64,000 bases of DNA from assembly GCA_964030785.1 (NCBI GenBank), contig OZ034967.1, positions 59,928,212 to 59,992,211 on the forward strand, in the 5' to 3' direction. The translations under genes were made by a program, and so were the position numbers. Position 1 is the stretch's first letter. Each line of letters opens with the position of its first letter. The DNA is from Siderastrea siderea (taxonomy: Eukaryota > Cnidaria > Anthozoa > Scleractinia > Rhizangiidae). Positions 10,400 through 22,008 of the stretch are shown here, in pieces. The notes under the pieces were generated by a model. The model was not told where the DNA came from. It did not search any database and saw only the letters and a list, made by a program, of their open reading frames with translations.

Positions 10400-11160
10400 T
10401 TGTTTTAAAGACCTCCTTACAATGTTGAGCTGATTCACGAAGCAGCCACAGTCAGTTACTGTGCAAGGCCTTTTCTTCCCCAAGTTCTTTACTTTCAAAG
10501 TCCAAACAACTGCAGCTTTTGCCGTGTATAAGCTCTCGCGTGGGGTTGATATTCAACTGAAATATTGGCCTTTGCGTGTGGGAAATTTAAACAGGGTCAA
10601 AAACAATTTTCTTAAGCGAATACCAAATAACATCAAAGACAATCAGATAAAGCAATGTTTATTATGAGTGGCACTTAAGAATAGAAATTGTATAAGTTTT
10701 ATCTATCCAAACAACGTGGTCACAAAACACCATGGGCAACAATTTTCGGTATTAATTAGTTTTGCACCGCCTTTTGTTCGTGTGTTGTTTGACTCGAATA
10801 GAAGGCATTTGGTTGGTCCTCCGTGTGAGAAAATTGACGGCAGACTAAACGAACTTTTGGGATTACAATTTCGTTAATTAAAATTGTAGTTGCGATGATA
10901 TTACCCTGCGACATCAACAATTACTCATTTGTATGCGATGCGCAATGTTGTGTAAATAAATTCTCTCTCCAGTCTCTCAGTTTGAATCTTACACGTGAAA
11001 ATTAATGCTGCCCTTCCACTTCTTATTCATCCTCGCAACTGAGAATGAAACTCACAGGATAAAGGCAATGTTTCACATTCCTTTCCCCGGAAATTGTATT
11101 CTATCATGAAAACCTGTGATGAATAAAGGGAAACATGCAGCTTCCTAATGAAATCGGGCT
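10400..11160 (-). repeat. 5' flanking duplicon of GPCR copy D
   Basis: It shares with 1-770, 12990-13770, 16310-16730 and 29400-29850 the ordered blocks CCAAGTTCTTTACTTT, GTATAAGC, GGGAAATTTAAACAGG, ATAGAAATTGTA and AATTGTAGTT. For a minus-strand gene this is the promoter side. The conserved GTATAAGC block lies about 130 bp upstream of the ATG, but I cannot prove a promoter. Confidence 0.6.
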
Positions 11161-11767
11161 TCTTTTCATGGATTTGTTTCTTGAATCAATCGATTTGTTC
11201 ACTTTAAAAACGTCTTGTTTTTTACAAAAAGGGAACTTTATTTGAAAAATCGGAGGATTGAAGCAGTGTTAATAGTAATGTTCATTTAATCGGCCATCCA
11301 ACTTCACATTTGAAGTTTATAAGAGTAAAACAGGCAGCAGAAAAATGACTTTAGTATGATCTTTTTATAAACAAAGCAAGAAACGCAACCAAAAAAAGAG
11401 CATTTTATTGATATGCCATAAACAGTTTTAAAAGCCGTAGCATACACCATCACTATATTTTTTTGTTATATTTCACCACAAAAACTTTCTTCGTACTTGA
11501 TTGGTTTAAGCTGAACACGTGACGCAATATGCTCCTTCGACGCGGCGGAAAACTGTTAGGAAATTACCCTTCCGGCGAAAAACCCGGTTGGATAGTACAA
11601 TCGATAGAAATTCTCCTCATAATTTCACATTTTTTCCTCTATTTCTCTTTCCATTCCTTTTCCTTTTTTCTTTTCTGACTAAATTTTTGATATTTGCAAC
11701 TTTTCGACTAAAAGCTCACATTTGGTACGCTGAAGATTCGAAAAGGCAGTTTTTAGGAGAAGGAAAA

Positions 11768-12157
11768 TTAAAGGGGCTATGTCACGCTATTTTAGTATCT
11801 TTTCAAAAAGCTGAAAAGTGTCTTGGCATCAATTGAATTCCAAAAATAATGGTCCAGCTTTGTTATTAGAAACTATCTTACGGCACTGAGTTTGTTTCTT
11901 GTCGTCTGTTGGTACTGATGGCAAGGATGGAAATGGATTGAAACTTGAAAAAATTGGGCCAATTTTTTCAAGTTTTGGTGCTATGTTCTCAAAAATCACC
12001 AAAAAATTATTATGGTTATTTCTTCCTGATAAAATTCATTTGAGATCTTCCTCATAGTTTTACAGGAGCATTTCGTGTATGAGTAAAGGTACTAGGTTAT
12101 TATTATAGCACACAACTTATCTAAAATACCAAAATCCTCGTGACATAACCCCTTTAA
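11768..12157. mobile_element. TTAA-flanked MITE, about 390 bp
   Basis: Left end TTAA (11768-11771) then AGGGGCTATGTCACG. The right end, reverse complemented, begins TTAA (12154-12157) then AGGGGTTATGTCACG. The TTAA target duplication is the signature of piggyBac-type (and Kolobok) transposases. The interior carries no open frame of note and is presumably mobilised in trans. Confidence 0.7.
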
Positions 12158-12221
12158 GGTGTGAAAAATGAAAGCAAACGTTTTTCTGAAAAGACGACGA
12201 CCATCGCAGTTAATTATATCA

Positions 12222-12735
12222 CTAGTCAAAAAAGCCAGCCTCCGCATGCAACCCCGGAGAACTGGGGGTGAGGTTTAAAATGTGTTTCTTGCAGTTCTGA
12301 TATTCCTTACTGTTCTTTTCGTTCAAGGGCTTTTGAGGCTTAGTGGGGCTTAAAGCATCGGCGTATCTCTGTGTACATCGCCGAAAGGACCTGCTCGAAA
12401 AATCCTTTCCATTAAAGTCGCATGTAACTTTGTACTCTTTGAGATATTTCAGTAGAAGTTCCACCTGTTTCGGAGTTCATGCCTTGACTTTCGGGGTTTC
12501 TTCGCAGATTTGGCCTGATGAACGCGTAGATCTGATGAAGCTTTTCCTTTTATTGTTGTTTCTGGCAAGACTTCAGCTTGATTCAGCAGTTCAACTAAAT
12601 TATCGAACTCCACGCTTAAATTGTCGCTGGCACCGTCACCTTCTTCAGGATTTTCTTAACTAAAACTGTTTTTCTCCACGTTTTGAAGATGAAATCGACC
12701 GAAAAGCTCGCTAGGCTTGTAGTGATTGGCAGCCA
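12222..12735 (-). pseudogene. unidentified pseudogene, about 170 codons
   Basis: The minus strand from ATG 12733-12735 reads MAANHYKPSELFGRFHLQN. An in-frame TAA follows about 26 codons in, and the frame resumes as acidic sequence (ENPEEGDGASDNLSVEFDNL) to about 12470. Then a frame change leads into VELLLKYLKEYKVTCDF and a basic C-terminus ending at 12222. The VELLLKYLKEYK segment looks like the start of a small helical DNA-binding or transposon-associated domain, but I do not recognise the family. Continuity across one stop and one shift argues for a decayed gene rather than chance. Confidence 0.35.
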
Positions 12736-12739
12736 TGTT

Positions 12740-12989
12740 GATAAATGCCCGGATGGACATCACCCCAGTTAGGCGGGTTACCCCACCTTCAGCTTTCACA
12801 TAGAGAAAACTCACCCCAGCTAAGCGGGTTACCCGGCCCGGCAGACCGGGCAACCTGCCTCGGTAGGGTACCCCACCTCTTATTTGAACGCGATCAAGAA
12901 AAAGAGAGAGATTGTGTGGAGAGATTGGTTACGCCACCAAGGCGGAATACTTCACCTTCCCGGGATTACCCACCTCCATGTGCACTACT
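12740..12989. repeat. short GC-rich repeat with GCGGGTTACCC words
   Basis: Within AT-rich surroundings this stretch holds repeated words AGGCGGGTTACCCCACC, TAAGCGGGTTACCCGGCC and TAGGGTACCCCACC, plus a CCCGGCAGACCGGG near-palindrome. It resembles the end of a small DNA transposon, but I could not find its other terminus. Confidence 0.35.
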
Positions 12990-13770
12990 CTTTAATGTTC
13001 ATGGCCCTTTTCTTCCCAGGTCATTTACTTATAAAGTGCAAACTTTACTTTTCTTTTCGACAACTGCAATTCTGTGTATAAGCGTTTTTGTGGGATCAGT
13101 ATGCAGCTGCAATGTTGGCTTTTACGTGTGGGGAATTTAAACAAGTCTCGAAATAATCTCGTGATTAAACGAATACCATATAAGGCCGAGAAAGCACAAT
13201 GGAGAATACAATTTTGTTGTGGATAACATTCCACAGAAATTGTTAAAATCTTCTCTGCCCGAGCAGCACAATCACAAAGCATCATGCATGTCAATCACTT
13301 GTTTTATCTAACGAATACAGGAATTTCGACATTTACTTTTGTTAATGGTTATGTTTCTCTTAGCAATTGATATGGTGATAATGAATGATTTAACGGTGGG
13401 ATATGTTTTGGCAAGCATTTAACTTAATTCTTGCTTTTGTACCATTCCTCGTTGGTGTTGTTTGACTCGAATACAAGCCATGTTGTTGATCTTTGCGTGC
13501 GGGAAATTTCACGACGGACTGAACGATCTAACGACGGGTAACATAAAGCACCGTTTGGGATTACAATTTTGTTAATTAAAATTGTAGTTCTAGTAATATT
13601 CTTCTACGATAACAACAATTAGCCCTTGAATACGATGCAATATGTTGTATAAATCAATTATTTCTCTTGGTAAATCTTACGCATGAAAATTAATGCTGCC
13701 CTCCAGTTTTTTTTTTTTTTTTTTTTTTAATTTTCCTCGCAAGTGAGAATGAAACTCACCGGTTAATGGC
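12990..13770 (-). repeat. 5' flanking duplicon without a GPCR body (copy E)
   Basis: The ordered blocks of the receptor 5' flank are all here (TTTACTTATAAAGTGCAAAC, GTGTATAAGCG, GGGGAATTTAAACAAG, GGAGAATACAATTTTGTTG, AAAATTGTAGTT). On the left, where the coding region should begin, the sequence changes to the GC-rich repeat at 12740-12989 and no GPCR homology follows. A poly-T tract lies at 13709-13728. This unit has lost its receptor by deletion or was duplicated without it. Confidence 0.6.
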
Positions 13771-14199
13771 AATTGCGTTAGCACTACACCTATCCTCAGA
13801 TCTTCCAATCCATATTTTTTTCAAATTTTTATTCTAAATCTTCATCAGTTTCCCATATTGGATTCTATTTCGGCTCATTTTTTATGCCACGACAGGAGAA
13901 CTCAATACTCAGCAAAACTCTGCGATAGCAAAGCGCGGAAAATGCTCCTAGTTTCGTTTCAAGGTTCAGTCCCAAACCCCACCTAGGAGAGGTATGTGTA
14001 AATTCACTGTTGGCATATAGCTCTGGCTATGAGAACACTGAGCTGTTGTGAGTCAAATCTAGTAGGATATAAGTTGCTTAATGGCACCCTTCTTTCTCCC
14101 AAAACACAGGATAGGTTAGTCTTATGTAACCTACACAACTGTGAGGTTTACAGCCAGTATGCAGTTTTAAAAGCGTCACCTAATCCACCAGCAAGCGGT

Positions 14200-14640
14200 T
14201 CTATGACAACAGTGAGCCACGTGGTTAAAGTTCGAAAATCGTTTCGCTTTTTTCTGTTTTTGTTTTGAGAACACCGGGCTAGATCGATATCAATAACGCG
14301 TGCCGATCGTTTTGCTTTCTACTAGTTTGTTTTTGTAACGAGAACGATTGGCTAGATCATTAATTAACATGTGAAAATCATTTTGTATTTTACTTTGTTT
14401 TTCTTATGACAGCTCTAGGCCATATCCTTAACATCTGAGAATCGTTTTTCCTTTCACTTTGTTTTCAGTAATGAGAACACTGGGCCAGATCATTAACATA
14501 CGAAAATCGTTTTGATTATAGTTTGGTTGTTGTTGTTTTTGTTTTGTTTTTGTTTTTTTTTGTTGTTTTTTTTCTTCATGGAAACACTGAGCCATTCCGT
14601 CAACATGTGAAATCGTTTTGATTTCTACTTTGACATTGGT
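14200..14640. repeat. degenerate tandem repeat, unit about 65-110 bp
   Basis: A unit of the form ATGAGAACACTGGGCCAGATC ... ATTAACATGTGAAAATCG ... TTTGATTTCTACTTTG recurs at about 14203, 14264, 14338, 14405, 14469 and 14578, with an outlying copy near 14027. Units vary through T-rich slippage, for example the GTTTTTGTTTTG run near 14530-14570. No coding content. Confidence 0.55.
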
Positions 14641-15059
14641 TCATGTTCAGAATTTTTCATGTGGAGTTTTGCTACTTAATTAGATTTCACATCTCGTTTT
14701 TTTAATCTTATTTTTGCATTCATCCAGCATATTCTTTTTTTAATTATAATCATTTGTTCTTATTTTATTTTTTGTTGTTGTCTTTTGTTTTGTTTGTTTC
14801 AAATTTCTCTAAAAATAAAATCAGTCTCAAACTGTTTCAATTAGATTTATTTTGTTCTAATGTTTCAATGAAATCACTCGAATGCAGCCGCGTTCTTTGT
14901 AGCGGATATTGATTCTTGTCAAAAGCTTGAAAGTGTTTGAGTAGAAATTATTCCTGGGAATAAAATCAGGAACGTACCAGTTTTGGCAGTTCTTAGGCCG
15001 CTGTGACAAGAAACAAGGGCAGAAAACTGACTTGTTAAAAAAAAGTTTTAAATAGCATG

Positions 15060-15306
15060 TCACTCTTGAAAGGTTTTAATTTAAGTTATCATAAATTGAA
15101 CGTTCCTTGTTTAAGAATTGTTTATTTTCTGGCAATATATTATTCCTAATCTAAATTTTCTTTACACAATTCAATGGACACCCAACTTTTTTTTCTGGTT
15201 TTTGATATCGTTTGAAGTAACTTAGAAGTTAACTTAGAATTTTTCTTTTATCTACGGCGGACACCTAAGTGTTTAACTAGAAAACACTGAAAATGTTAGA
15301 TTCCTA
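15060..15306 (-). repeat. 3' flank of GPCR copy F
   Basis: It carries the TTTATTTTCTGGCAATA ... CTTTACACAATTCAATGG block shared with the 3' sides of copies C and D, directly downstream of the copy F stop. The more distal flank block seen in C, D and G was not recognised. Confidence 0.5.
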
Positions 15307-16252
15307 TTACTTTTGTTTGCAAAATAATTTCCCTACAATACTGCTTATATCATTTCTTATTTTTTTAATCCTCCAGTACTAAAGTAAGGGATTGAAAGCC
15401 GATGAAGAGAGCACCTAGGCTGCACAGACATTTAACGCCGCATAGGCTGATTTAGGTCCAACTCTTTGTGACAATCGAATCACCAGAAAGCAACACACAA
15501 ACGGAACATAACTTAGTACAAAAATTGCGAGGATATACAAAATTGTAAATACAGACTTTTTAAACTTTTGCATGTCTATCGCGTTTGACTTGGCTTGCAC
15601 TTGGTTGTAGTGGTGGCGTATGATTTGAAAAACTTTGAAATAAGCAAGAGCTGTGACAATAATACAAAGGCCACCTCCAAAGTAGTACAATATTTCTAAC
15701 ACGAAAAGGGCTTTAGTCGGGATAAACGAAATGTACATGCGACAAAAAAAAATAAGTAGCCAATATGAGAACTAGAGCAACTGCGGAAAAGACGTACAGA
15801 ATAATGACTCGACGCACTGTAAGCAGAGATCTTCGGCTCATATGCAGCCATCTTTCTACAGCTATCAGGGTCATCACAACCCCTGTTAAGGAAGAAAAAT
15901 AATCGTTTACAGTTCCTGTGATATTACCACTGATGCAGTGCATTATCTTGTTGCCAGTTATTGCTGCCACTTGGTTGAAAATAAAAAAGGGTTGGCTTAT
16001 TAACCCGGTGAAGAAGTCTGTAACCGCTAATCCAGCAAGAAGAACGTAAGATGGAGTCCTGAGAGACGGGTTTCTCCAAATTGGCGCCAAAGTGAACGCA
16101 TTTCCCGCCACTGCCAACGGTGCTAAAAGTGCGGTGACAACACAGACTGTAATGATTAGTTCATAGTTTGCTGAGTAACTGATTTCCCCGACGATTGGAG
16201 ATGAAGTAAGACATAATACGTCTCGTGATTGAGATGAATCAAAATACATCAC
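15307..16252 (-). pseudogene. class A GPCR pseudogene (copy F)
   Basis: The start MMYFDSSQSRDVLCL (ATG at 16250-16252) leads into an intact TM1-TM4 half: GNAFTLAPIWRNPSLRTPSY, TM2 LLAGLAVTDFFTGLIS, TM3 with MTLIAVERWLHM, and TM4. The frame breaks in a run of nine T on the minus strand near 15740 and resumes one frame over (MYISFIPTKALFVLEI) through TM5 and TM6. In TM7 two in-frame TAG codons appear, one after AALNVCAA and one inside the NPLLYY motif. The tail ends at TAA 15307-15309. The T-run break could be a sequencing error, but the two amber codons cannot be explained that way, so this is a pseudogene. Confidence 0.88.
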
Positions 16253-16309
16253 TTCAACGACCTCCTTAAAATTTTGAGCACATGCACGAAGAGGTTACAA
16301 TCAGTTACT

Positions 16310-16740
16310 TTCCACGGCCCAAGTTCTTTACTTTGAAAGAGCAACCTTCAATCTGCTTATTCAACTACTGAACTGAATTTGGGTATAAGCGCTCGTGCGG
16401 TGTCAAAATGCAACTGCATTGTTGGCTTCAGTTGCGTGTGGAGAATTTAACCAGGCTCAAAATAATCTGATTCATCAATGATTACTAAAACATACCGAGA
16501 AGAGACAATGGAGAACGCAATTTTGTCATGGGTGACATTTAATAGAACTGCTAAAATCTTACCTACCCGAACAACACAATCAAGAAACGTCATGGGAATT
16601 ATTAGTTTTAACTAACTAGCTATAGGGCTAGGATGTATGGAAAAGTCAATGTCGACATATTCCCATGTTAACGTACTATTTTTTCGTGGCAAACAATATG
16701 GTGATAACAACTAATTTAACAATGGTATGTGTCTTTAAGC
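16310..16740 (-). repeat. 5' flanking duplicon of GPCR copy F
   Basis: Ordered blocks shared with the other units: AAGTTCTTTACTTTG, TTGGGTATAAGCGCTCGTG (also at 26-43), GGAGAATTTAACCAGG and TACCCGAACAACAC. Homology fades near 16740, where AT-rich unique sequence begins. Confidence 0.6.
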
Positions 16741-19528
16741 AACAACAACAACATATTTTTTATTTTTGCTGTATATTTATTTCTTTTAATCATAATTAAT
16801 TTTCCTCAAGCCAACTTTTTTTAATAGAAAATTTGCGGGGGTAGGGTGAAAAAAAAATTATTAATTAAAATATCGGTAGGGGGTTTTAGATACACAGACC
16901 AAGTTGTCTCTTACATAAGACACTTCTCTTAGACTATTAGTTATTCATTATATTTATCTGATAATGTTTTTTTTTCCTTTTTTAAATTTTACCTTTAATT
17001 TTTAAACCATGCATATATATGTTTTAATTTTCAACACAAATTCTCCGTCTAAAAGAGATTTGCGACTAAACCAGAAAAATGAAAAAATGGATTAAAAAAT
17101 AACTCCGGATTTTGAAAATTAAAACTGAAAAATTATCAGAAAAAACTTCAGAGATTTGACAGACGATTTTCTGTGAGTTGGAATCAGCCTTTTCGCATTA
17201 CTATAGCGCCCTTAACCTTTTCAGCCCGACCCCAAAACTTTCAATATTCCTACTTCATATTAAACAGACATGTCATAAGAATATTGGAAATGATTGCCAA
17301 AGATTAATTCTCTTAACGTCTCCTGGGTAGGTGATTAGCTTTGGAAGCAAATAATTCAGTTTTCTATACAGTTGAGTTCCCGTTCGCTCTACATAATAGC
17401 TTACTCAAATTACTGGTAGGAAATTTAACTCCAATGGAGTTTACAAGCAAAGTGTTACAAGAGAATGTAACAAGTAGAGCTTTTTGGCTATCCAAACGGG
17501 TTTTAGTGATCGAAATGCGCGGCCGGTGCGCAAAGGTAAATAATACAGCTGGGCCGCTGTTTAACAGAGAAACGACGGGGAAAAGCTTCGGAGAGCACTC
17601 AAACTTGCTGCGTGGCACTTGTTGCGAAATACCATGGTACTGGCAAAAGCAAAGCAAAAAGATTCAGGAATAAAAACTGGAACTCGTAAACTGTTTTATC
17701 GTAGACTTCACACGTACACTCTAGCGTCTTGCGGTAACTCAATCTTATAGAGCGTTTACAGTTTGCGCGGCCCAGTTCTCTTTTCAATCAGATGCAAGAA
17801 CTTTCAATGCATGAGTGGTCACGGTTTAAGGCCGCGGGTGACAAGCTACTCATTAACAGTTATAAGGCAAAATTTTGGTGGAGGTCTTACGCTAAGAAAT
17901 ATTATATCTTGACCTTTTTGGAACCAATTCCGTTGAAACTTACCAGAGAGCTTGGGGAATGATGGAAGTGCAACAAGGTTGCTTTTTATTTGATAGATTG
18001 GGCTTCTTTGCGATGCTATGTGCTCCCAAAGTTAAGAGTTTGTAAAACGAGACTCCGTGTCCAAGTTTTCTCCTCGTGGAGAAGACAACACTTCTTGATT
18101 TTATCACTCATTGACCAGTCAAAACCTCTACTGTGTCACAACAGAAGCCGATTATAGGATCTGGAGTTCCATTGAAAGTTGTAAGCTTTTAAATGAGTAA
18201 AATTTTCCATGTTTAAATTTCAAGCCCTCAATAGTTTGTTCAAAAGCCTGTTTGAAAAAATTGCTTCTGTTGAGCTAGTTTGTCTGCCTGATGTGTCAGC
18301 ACAGGAAATTCCATATCTGCGTTGTATTCATGGCCACAAAATTGGTGGTTTTAGGGCTTCCGAAGGCTTACCGAGTAAACACGAATGTGTAAGGTCCAGA
18401 AAAGGACAATACGTTGCAATTTAGAGATCGCAAATATTTGGATTGAAGAATATAAGCGTTTCCCAAGCTCTATGTTAGCTATAAGGATTTTTTTTCTGAA
18501 GCATCTCAGCGGCCCGAATCTTAAATCCTTGAATCTGATTGGCTAATGACGCGCGCTCCGGCGGTCCGGATTTTCCCATCCGAACCCCGCGTACGGACCA
18601 CTCCAATGCGCGGGAAAACTTGAAGTGAAATCATTTTGCTTCAGCACAACGAAACGTTGGATTTTTGCTCTCTCCTCCGCAGAGGTTCGGTGAGGGAGGT
18701 GAGGCGTTATTAGATTTCCGCTGTGCGATGTGAGTGCAGGCGCGTAAACCAAAAGATGCACTGGGTGGTGAACCTCTGCCAGAAGTCGGTCGTTTTCTCG
18801 TACATCCTTGTCGTTTTCTCGTACATCGATGGAGTTCTCGGCCTTCGCTAAATTTGACATCTTCAAACTTAGCGAAAGTTCAGCGTTTATTTTTTTCTAC
18901 AGTTCTCGGTCGTTACTGTGAAGATGGCATTTCACAATTTCGGTAAAAAAAAAAAGCGAAAACGTCTGTCTTCGAAGCCCCCCCCCCCCCCCCACCCCTG
19001 AAACCCGTGGGGAGTGGTCTTCGCAATTCGAGTCCATTATGGCGGAAGGTCTGGACTTGTCTCTCCAAGAGATGTCGCTTGATGATAAATATCTTCTTTT
19101 GTTGCTTGTTTTTGGACTTTAAAAAATTCTTATTGGTTGTATTTCATTAAATTTAACTCTAGAGCTTACTTATTTGAACCGTTATTAAATCAGAAGTCAC
19201 AAAAGAAAAATGTTTAATAGACTTAAAAGCTTATGCTTTAAGCTTTCATATGCTAACCAAAATGAACTTTTAAAAACGTTTTAAAAATCGTCATTTGCTT
19301 TTTAGAGGAAACCGTAATAAAGGTAGAGAACTAACGCCTTCGAAAACCTTGATAGAGCCTGCAACTAAACGCCTTCGCTCTACTGCTGCAAAACAGAAAT
19401 TAAGCGGTTGTTTCTGCCAGGATCTAGGAGATCCTCAAAGAAATCAGAAATAGTTTAACACCTCAAGAACTATGTGTGAGGTAAGAGAATAGGCTATCTC
19501 CAGCCGGCTGTCTGTGAACTGGGGTGTG
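16741..19528. other. long spacer without a recognisable gene
   Basis: AT-rich at 16741-17330. A 110-codon open frame at 17341-17673 (plus) is overlapped by an equally long frame on the other strand and resembles nothing I know. At 18540-18900 GC content rises, with CTCCTCCGCAGAGGTTCGG and a repeated GTCGTTTTCTCGTACATC. A C-tract lies at 18980-18994. At 19039-19122 an ATG opens 27 codons (MAEGLDLSLQEMSLDD...), possibly a decayed first exon. None of these is called as a gene. Confidence 0.4.
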
Positions 19529-19551
19529 GGTGACCCGAAAACACTGACCCA

Positions 19552-20198
19552 ATTGGTGCAATTAAACGAATTCGGCATCTCACTCCATTTAATATTTTAA
19601 TCAAAGTTTATAATAGCCTTATTCAACCACAATTTGATTATTGCAACGTAGTGTGGGGAAGCTGTAACAAGGGCCTTGCTGAAAAACTGCAAAGGCTTCA
19701 AAACCGCGCAGCTCGTACCCTAATGTCTGCGAGCTATGATAGTAATTTAGATGATTTGTTCCGGACACTGGGGTGGCGAAGACTCTATTATCAAAGATTG
19801 GAACAGAAGTCTATCCTAATGTATAAAACATTACATGGTATGACTCCTGATTATCTGAGATCAAGATTCGTATATCGTGACGATGTTAGTGCTTATCGTT
19901 TAAGGAATACCGAAAACAAATTAGTTCTTCCACAACCTCGAACTGATTATCTCAAAAAAAGTTTTTCGTACAGCGGAGCTCAGTTGTGGAACAACTTACC
20001 TGTAGACCTAAGACAAGCATCTTCACTGGCCGATTTCAAATCTAAATTAAGTCGGCACAGTTTAAAGTAATATCTAAATCTTACATGTAAGTGAATTTTA
20101 GACACGGCCTCCATGAAAAGCAGACTTTTCTTTTGTTATTTTGAATTTGTTGTTATTAAATTTTTGTAGTTAGTTAGATAGGTAGATAGTCCAGTAAT

Positions 20199-20244
<46 letters not shown>

Positions 20245-20262
20245 TTATCTTATCTTATCTTA
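19552..20262 (+). mobile_element. 5'-truncated LINE, reverse transcriptase C-terminal end
   Basis: An open frame from 19552 to 20070 encodes the region after the RT palm typical of CR1/Jockey-type non-LTR elements: IGAIKRIRHLTPFNILIKVY, FDYCNVVWGSC, KLQRLQNRAARTL, LEQKSILMYKTLHGMTPDYL, and the end SYSGAQLWNNLPVDLRQA with stop TAA at 20068-20070. A 3' UTR follows, ending AATAAAG and a TTATC microsatellite tail (20234-20262). The catalytic RT core is absent through 5' truncation, usual for LINE insertion. It sits inside the left arm of the foldback element. Confidence 0.85.
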
Positions 20263-21448
20263 CCCCCGGTCCGTGGACCAGTCCAACGGACCGGGTCCAC
20301 GGACCACCTCACGGACCGGTCCATGGACCACCTATACAGACCACCCCTACTGACCCCCTCAAAAAATTCAATAGAGAAAAAAAAACGAATAAAAAATAAA
20401 TAAAAATGAAAATATAAATTCTTACCCATAGTCGACCCTCAATCGCGTTTCGCGCGGTGAGATCGCGAACTGCCACGAGTCCACTCTATATAATTGTGCA
20501 TTGTCGGTATTGCACCAATTTAGCAGGCTTGAGCAAATCCAAACTGTCGTTCATCTGTTGTACGAAATGCGAACAGGAGGAAAATAAAGACAAATGGAGA
20601 AGTTTTGCTGTTTTGTCGGTGTTTCTTGCCACCGCCATTTTGTTCGGCCCATTCTCCCACGGGTCCAAGATCAACATTAGCCCCAGGCCACGAACTTCAC
20701 ACACTTGTCGAGTTGATTCGGTTTTTATTACTGTTTACCTTGGGATATGGTGGGGGCTGGAAGGGGGGGGGGGGGTGGGGGCAAAAAAAAATTGCCTAAT
20801 TCTACCACCAACCTTTACTGTACTCATCTCAGACAGGACGTCTGTTGTTAAAGTATAATGTACCAGTCAATAAATTGAAGCTTCAACATCCCCCCCCGGG
20901 CAACCCCCCGGGCATTTGAACTTTTGAAGATTGGCTTGTTCAAATTCCCTCCCTTCGGGGCAAAAAAGCCGTTGAAATGCCCCACCCATTGTTACTGAAA
21001 TACCTCTCCTCAAAGACAAATTTCGTCTTCAATCAAACACTGTTCACGCTTGTTAGAGAGAGATGTGCCGTAATGACATCTTCAAACTTCATTTAAAGAC
21101 CGTTTTGAGCTCGTTATTCACTAACAAAGGCGAAATTCTACCTTGGAAATCCGTCAAACCCTGCAAAAAGCCTGGGGCTGATGTGGATCTTGGACCTGCG
21201 GGAGAATGGGCCGAACAAAATGGCGGAGGCAAGAAACACTGACAAAACAGCAAGGCTTCTCCATTTGTCTTTATTTTCTTCCTGTTTGCATTTCGTACTA
21301 CTGTTCGCAGTTCGCGATCTCACCGCGTGCACCGCGATTGAGGATCGACTATGGGTAGGAATTTCTATTTTCATTTATATATATTTTTTATTTCTTTATT
21401 TTTCTATTGAATTTTTGAGGGGGTCAGTAGGGGTGGTCCGTATAGTAT

Positions 21449-21909
21449 ACCTGCCAACTTTTTGTGATTCATAGGCGTGACATTTTTATCCTAAGAGTGT
21501 CAGGATTTTTCGTACGGGACCGATAATATCCGAAGATGTCCGACGGTTTCCGAAGATGTCCGACGATTTCCGAAGACGTTCCGAAGACTTTCCGATTTAT
21601 GGCCAGTAAATCGATGCTTTGATCATTTAAGGTTATACGGAGCTCGTCTCGACAATATGACCATGTCTCCAGTGACTTTCCTCACTAAAATCGGAGATTT
21701 CGCGAAAGTACGATCATTATTTTCTCGCATTGGTTCGAGTTTATTTAAATACTTAAAATTTTTTTTTCAAAATGAGTCGGTTAAGGCTGTAATGCCTCAC
21801 ATTTTTCCACCAGGCGTGAGAAATGGGAACGCAGGCGTGAGTAGGCGTGAGATCGCAGTTTTTGATCCGCAGGCGTGACAATCACGCCTTAGGCGTGACA
21901 CTTGGCAGG
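21449..21909. mobile_element. MITE with ACCTGCCAA ends nested in the foldback arm
   Basis: Left end ACCTGCCAA (21449) and right end TTGGCAGGT (21909) are inverse, with ATAGTAT on both outer sides as a probable target duplication. Inside, short words recur: CCGAAGATGTCCGACG near 21526-21565 and AGGCGTGA or GGCGTGAC at least six times near 21810-21900. No meaningful coding frame. It shares its terminal motif with the element at 32866-33392. Confidence 0.65.
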
Positions 21910-22008
21910 TATAGTATAGGTGGTCCGTGGACCGGTCCGTGAGGTGGTCCGTGGACCCAGTCCGTTGGACTGGTCCACGGACCGTGGGTCAGTGTTTTCG
22001 GGTCACCC

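Larger units (their letters stand above)
19529..22008. mobile_element. large foldback transposon with nested insertions
   Basis: The outer ends are exact inverses: GGTGACCCGAAAACACTGACCC at 19529-19550 (the first 20 bases suffice to see it) and its reverse complement at 21987-22008. Arms extend inward to about 20692 and 21173, with GGTCCGTGGACC-type palindromic words just inside each end. The arms then share GTCGACCC / GGGTCGAC neighbours, CGCGATCTCACCG and CCATTTTGTTCGG. The loop (20693-21172) is non-coding. The left arm is interrupted by a LINE 3' end (19552-20262) and the right arm by another DNA element (about 21449-21909). Matching translations of the two arms on opposite strands are a by-product of inversion. 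No transposase was found, so it is non-autonomous. Confidence 0.75.

Noticed and set aside
17341..17673. A 110-codon plus-strand gene
   Set aside because: An equally long frame overlaps on the other strand, and there are no recognisable domains or supporting context.
18965..18994. C-tract and nearby ATG as a CpG-rich promoter with first exon
   Set aside because: The following 27-codon frame ends without a donor site and no further exon is recognisable; kept only as a remark in the spacer entry.
20457..21374. Open frames on opposite strands encoding the same KWRSxAVLSVFLAxAILFGPF peptide, looking like a membrane protein pair
   Set aside because: They are the two inverted arms of the foldback element; the matching peptides follow from the inversion and no gene structure surrounds them.
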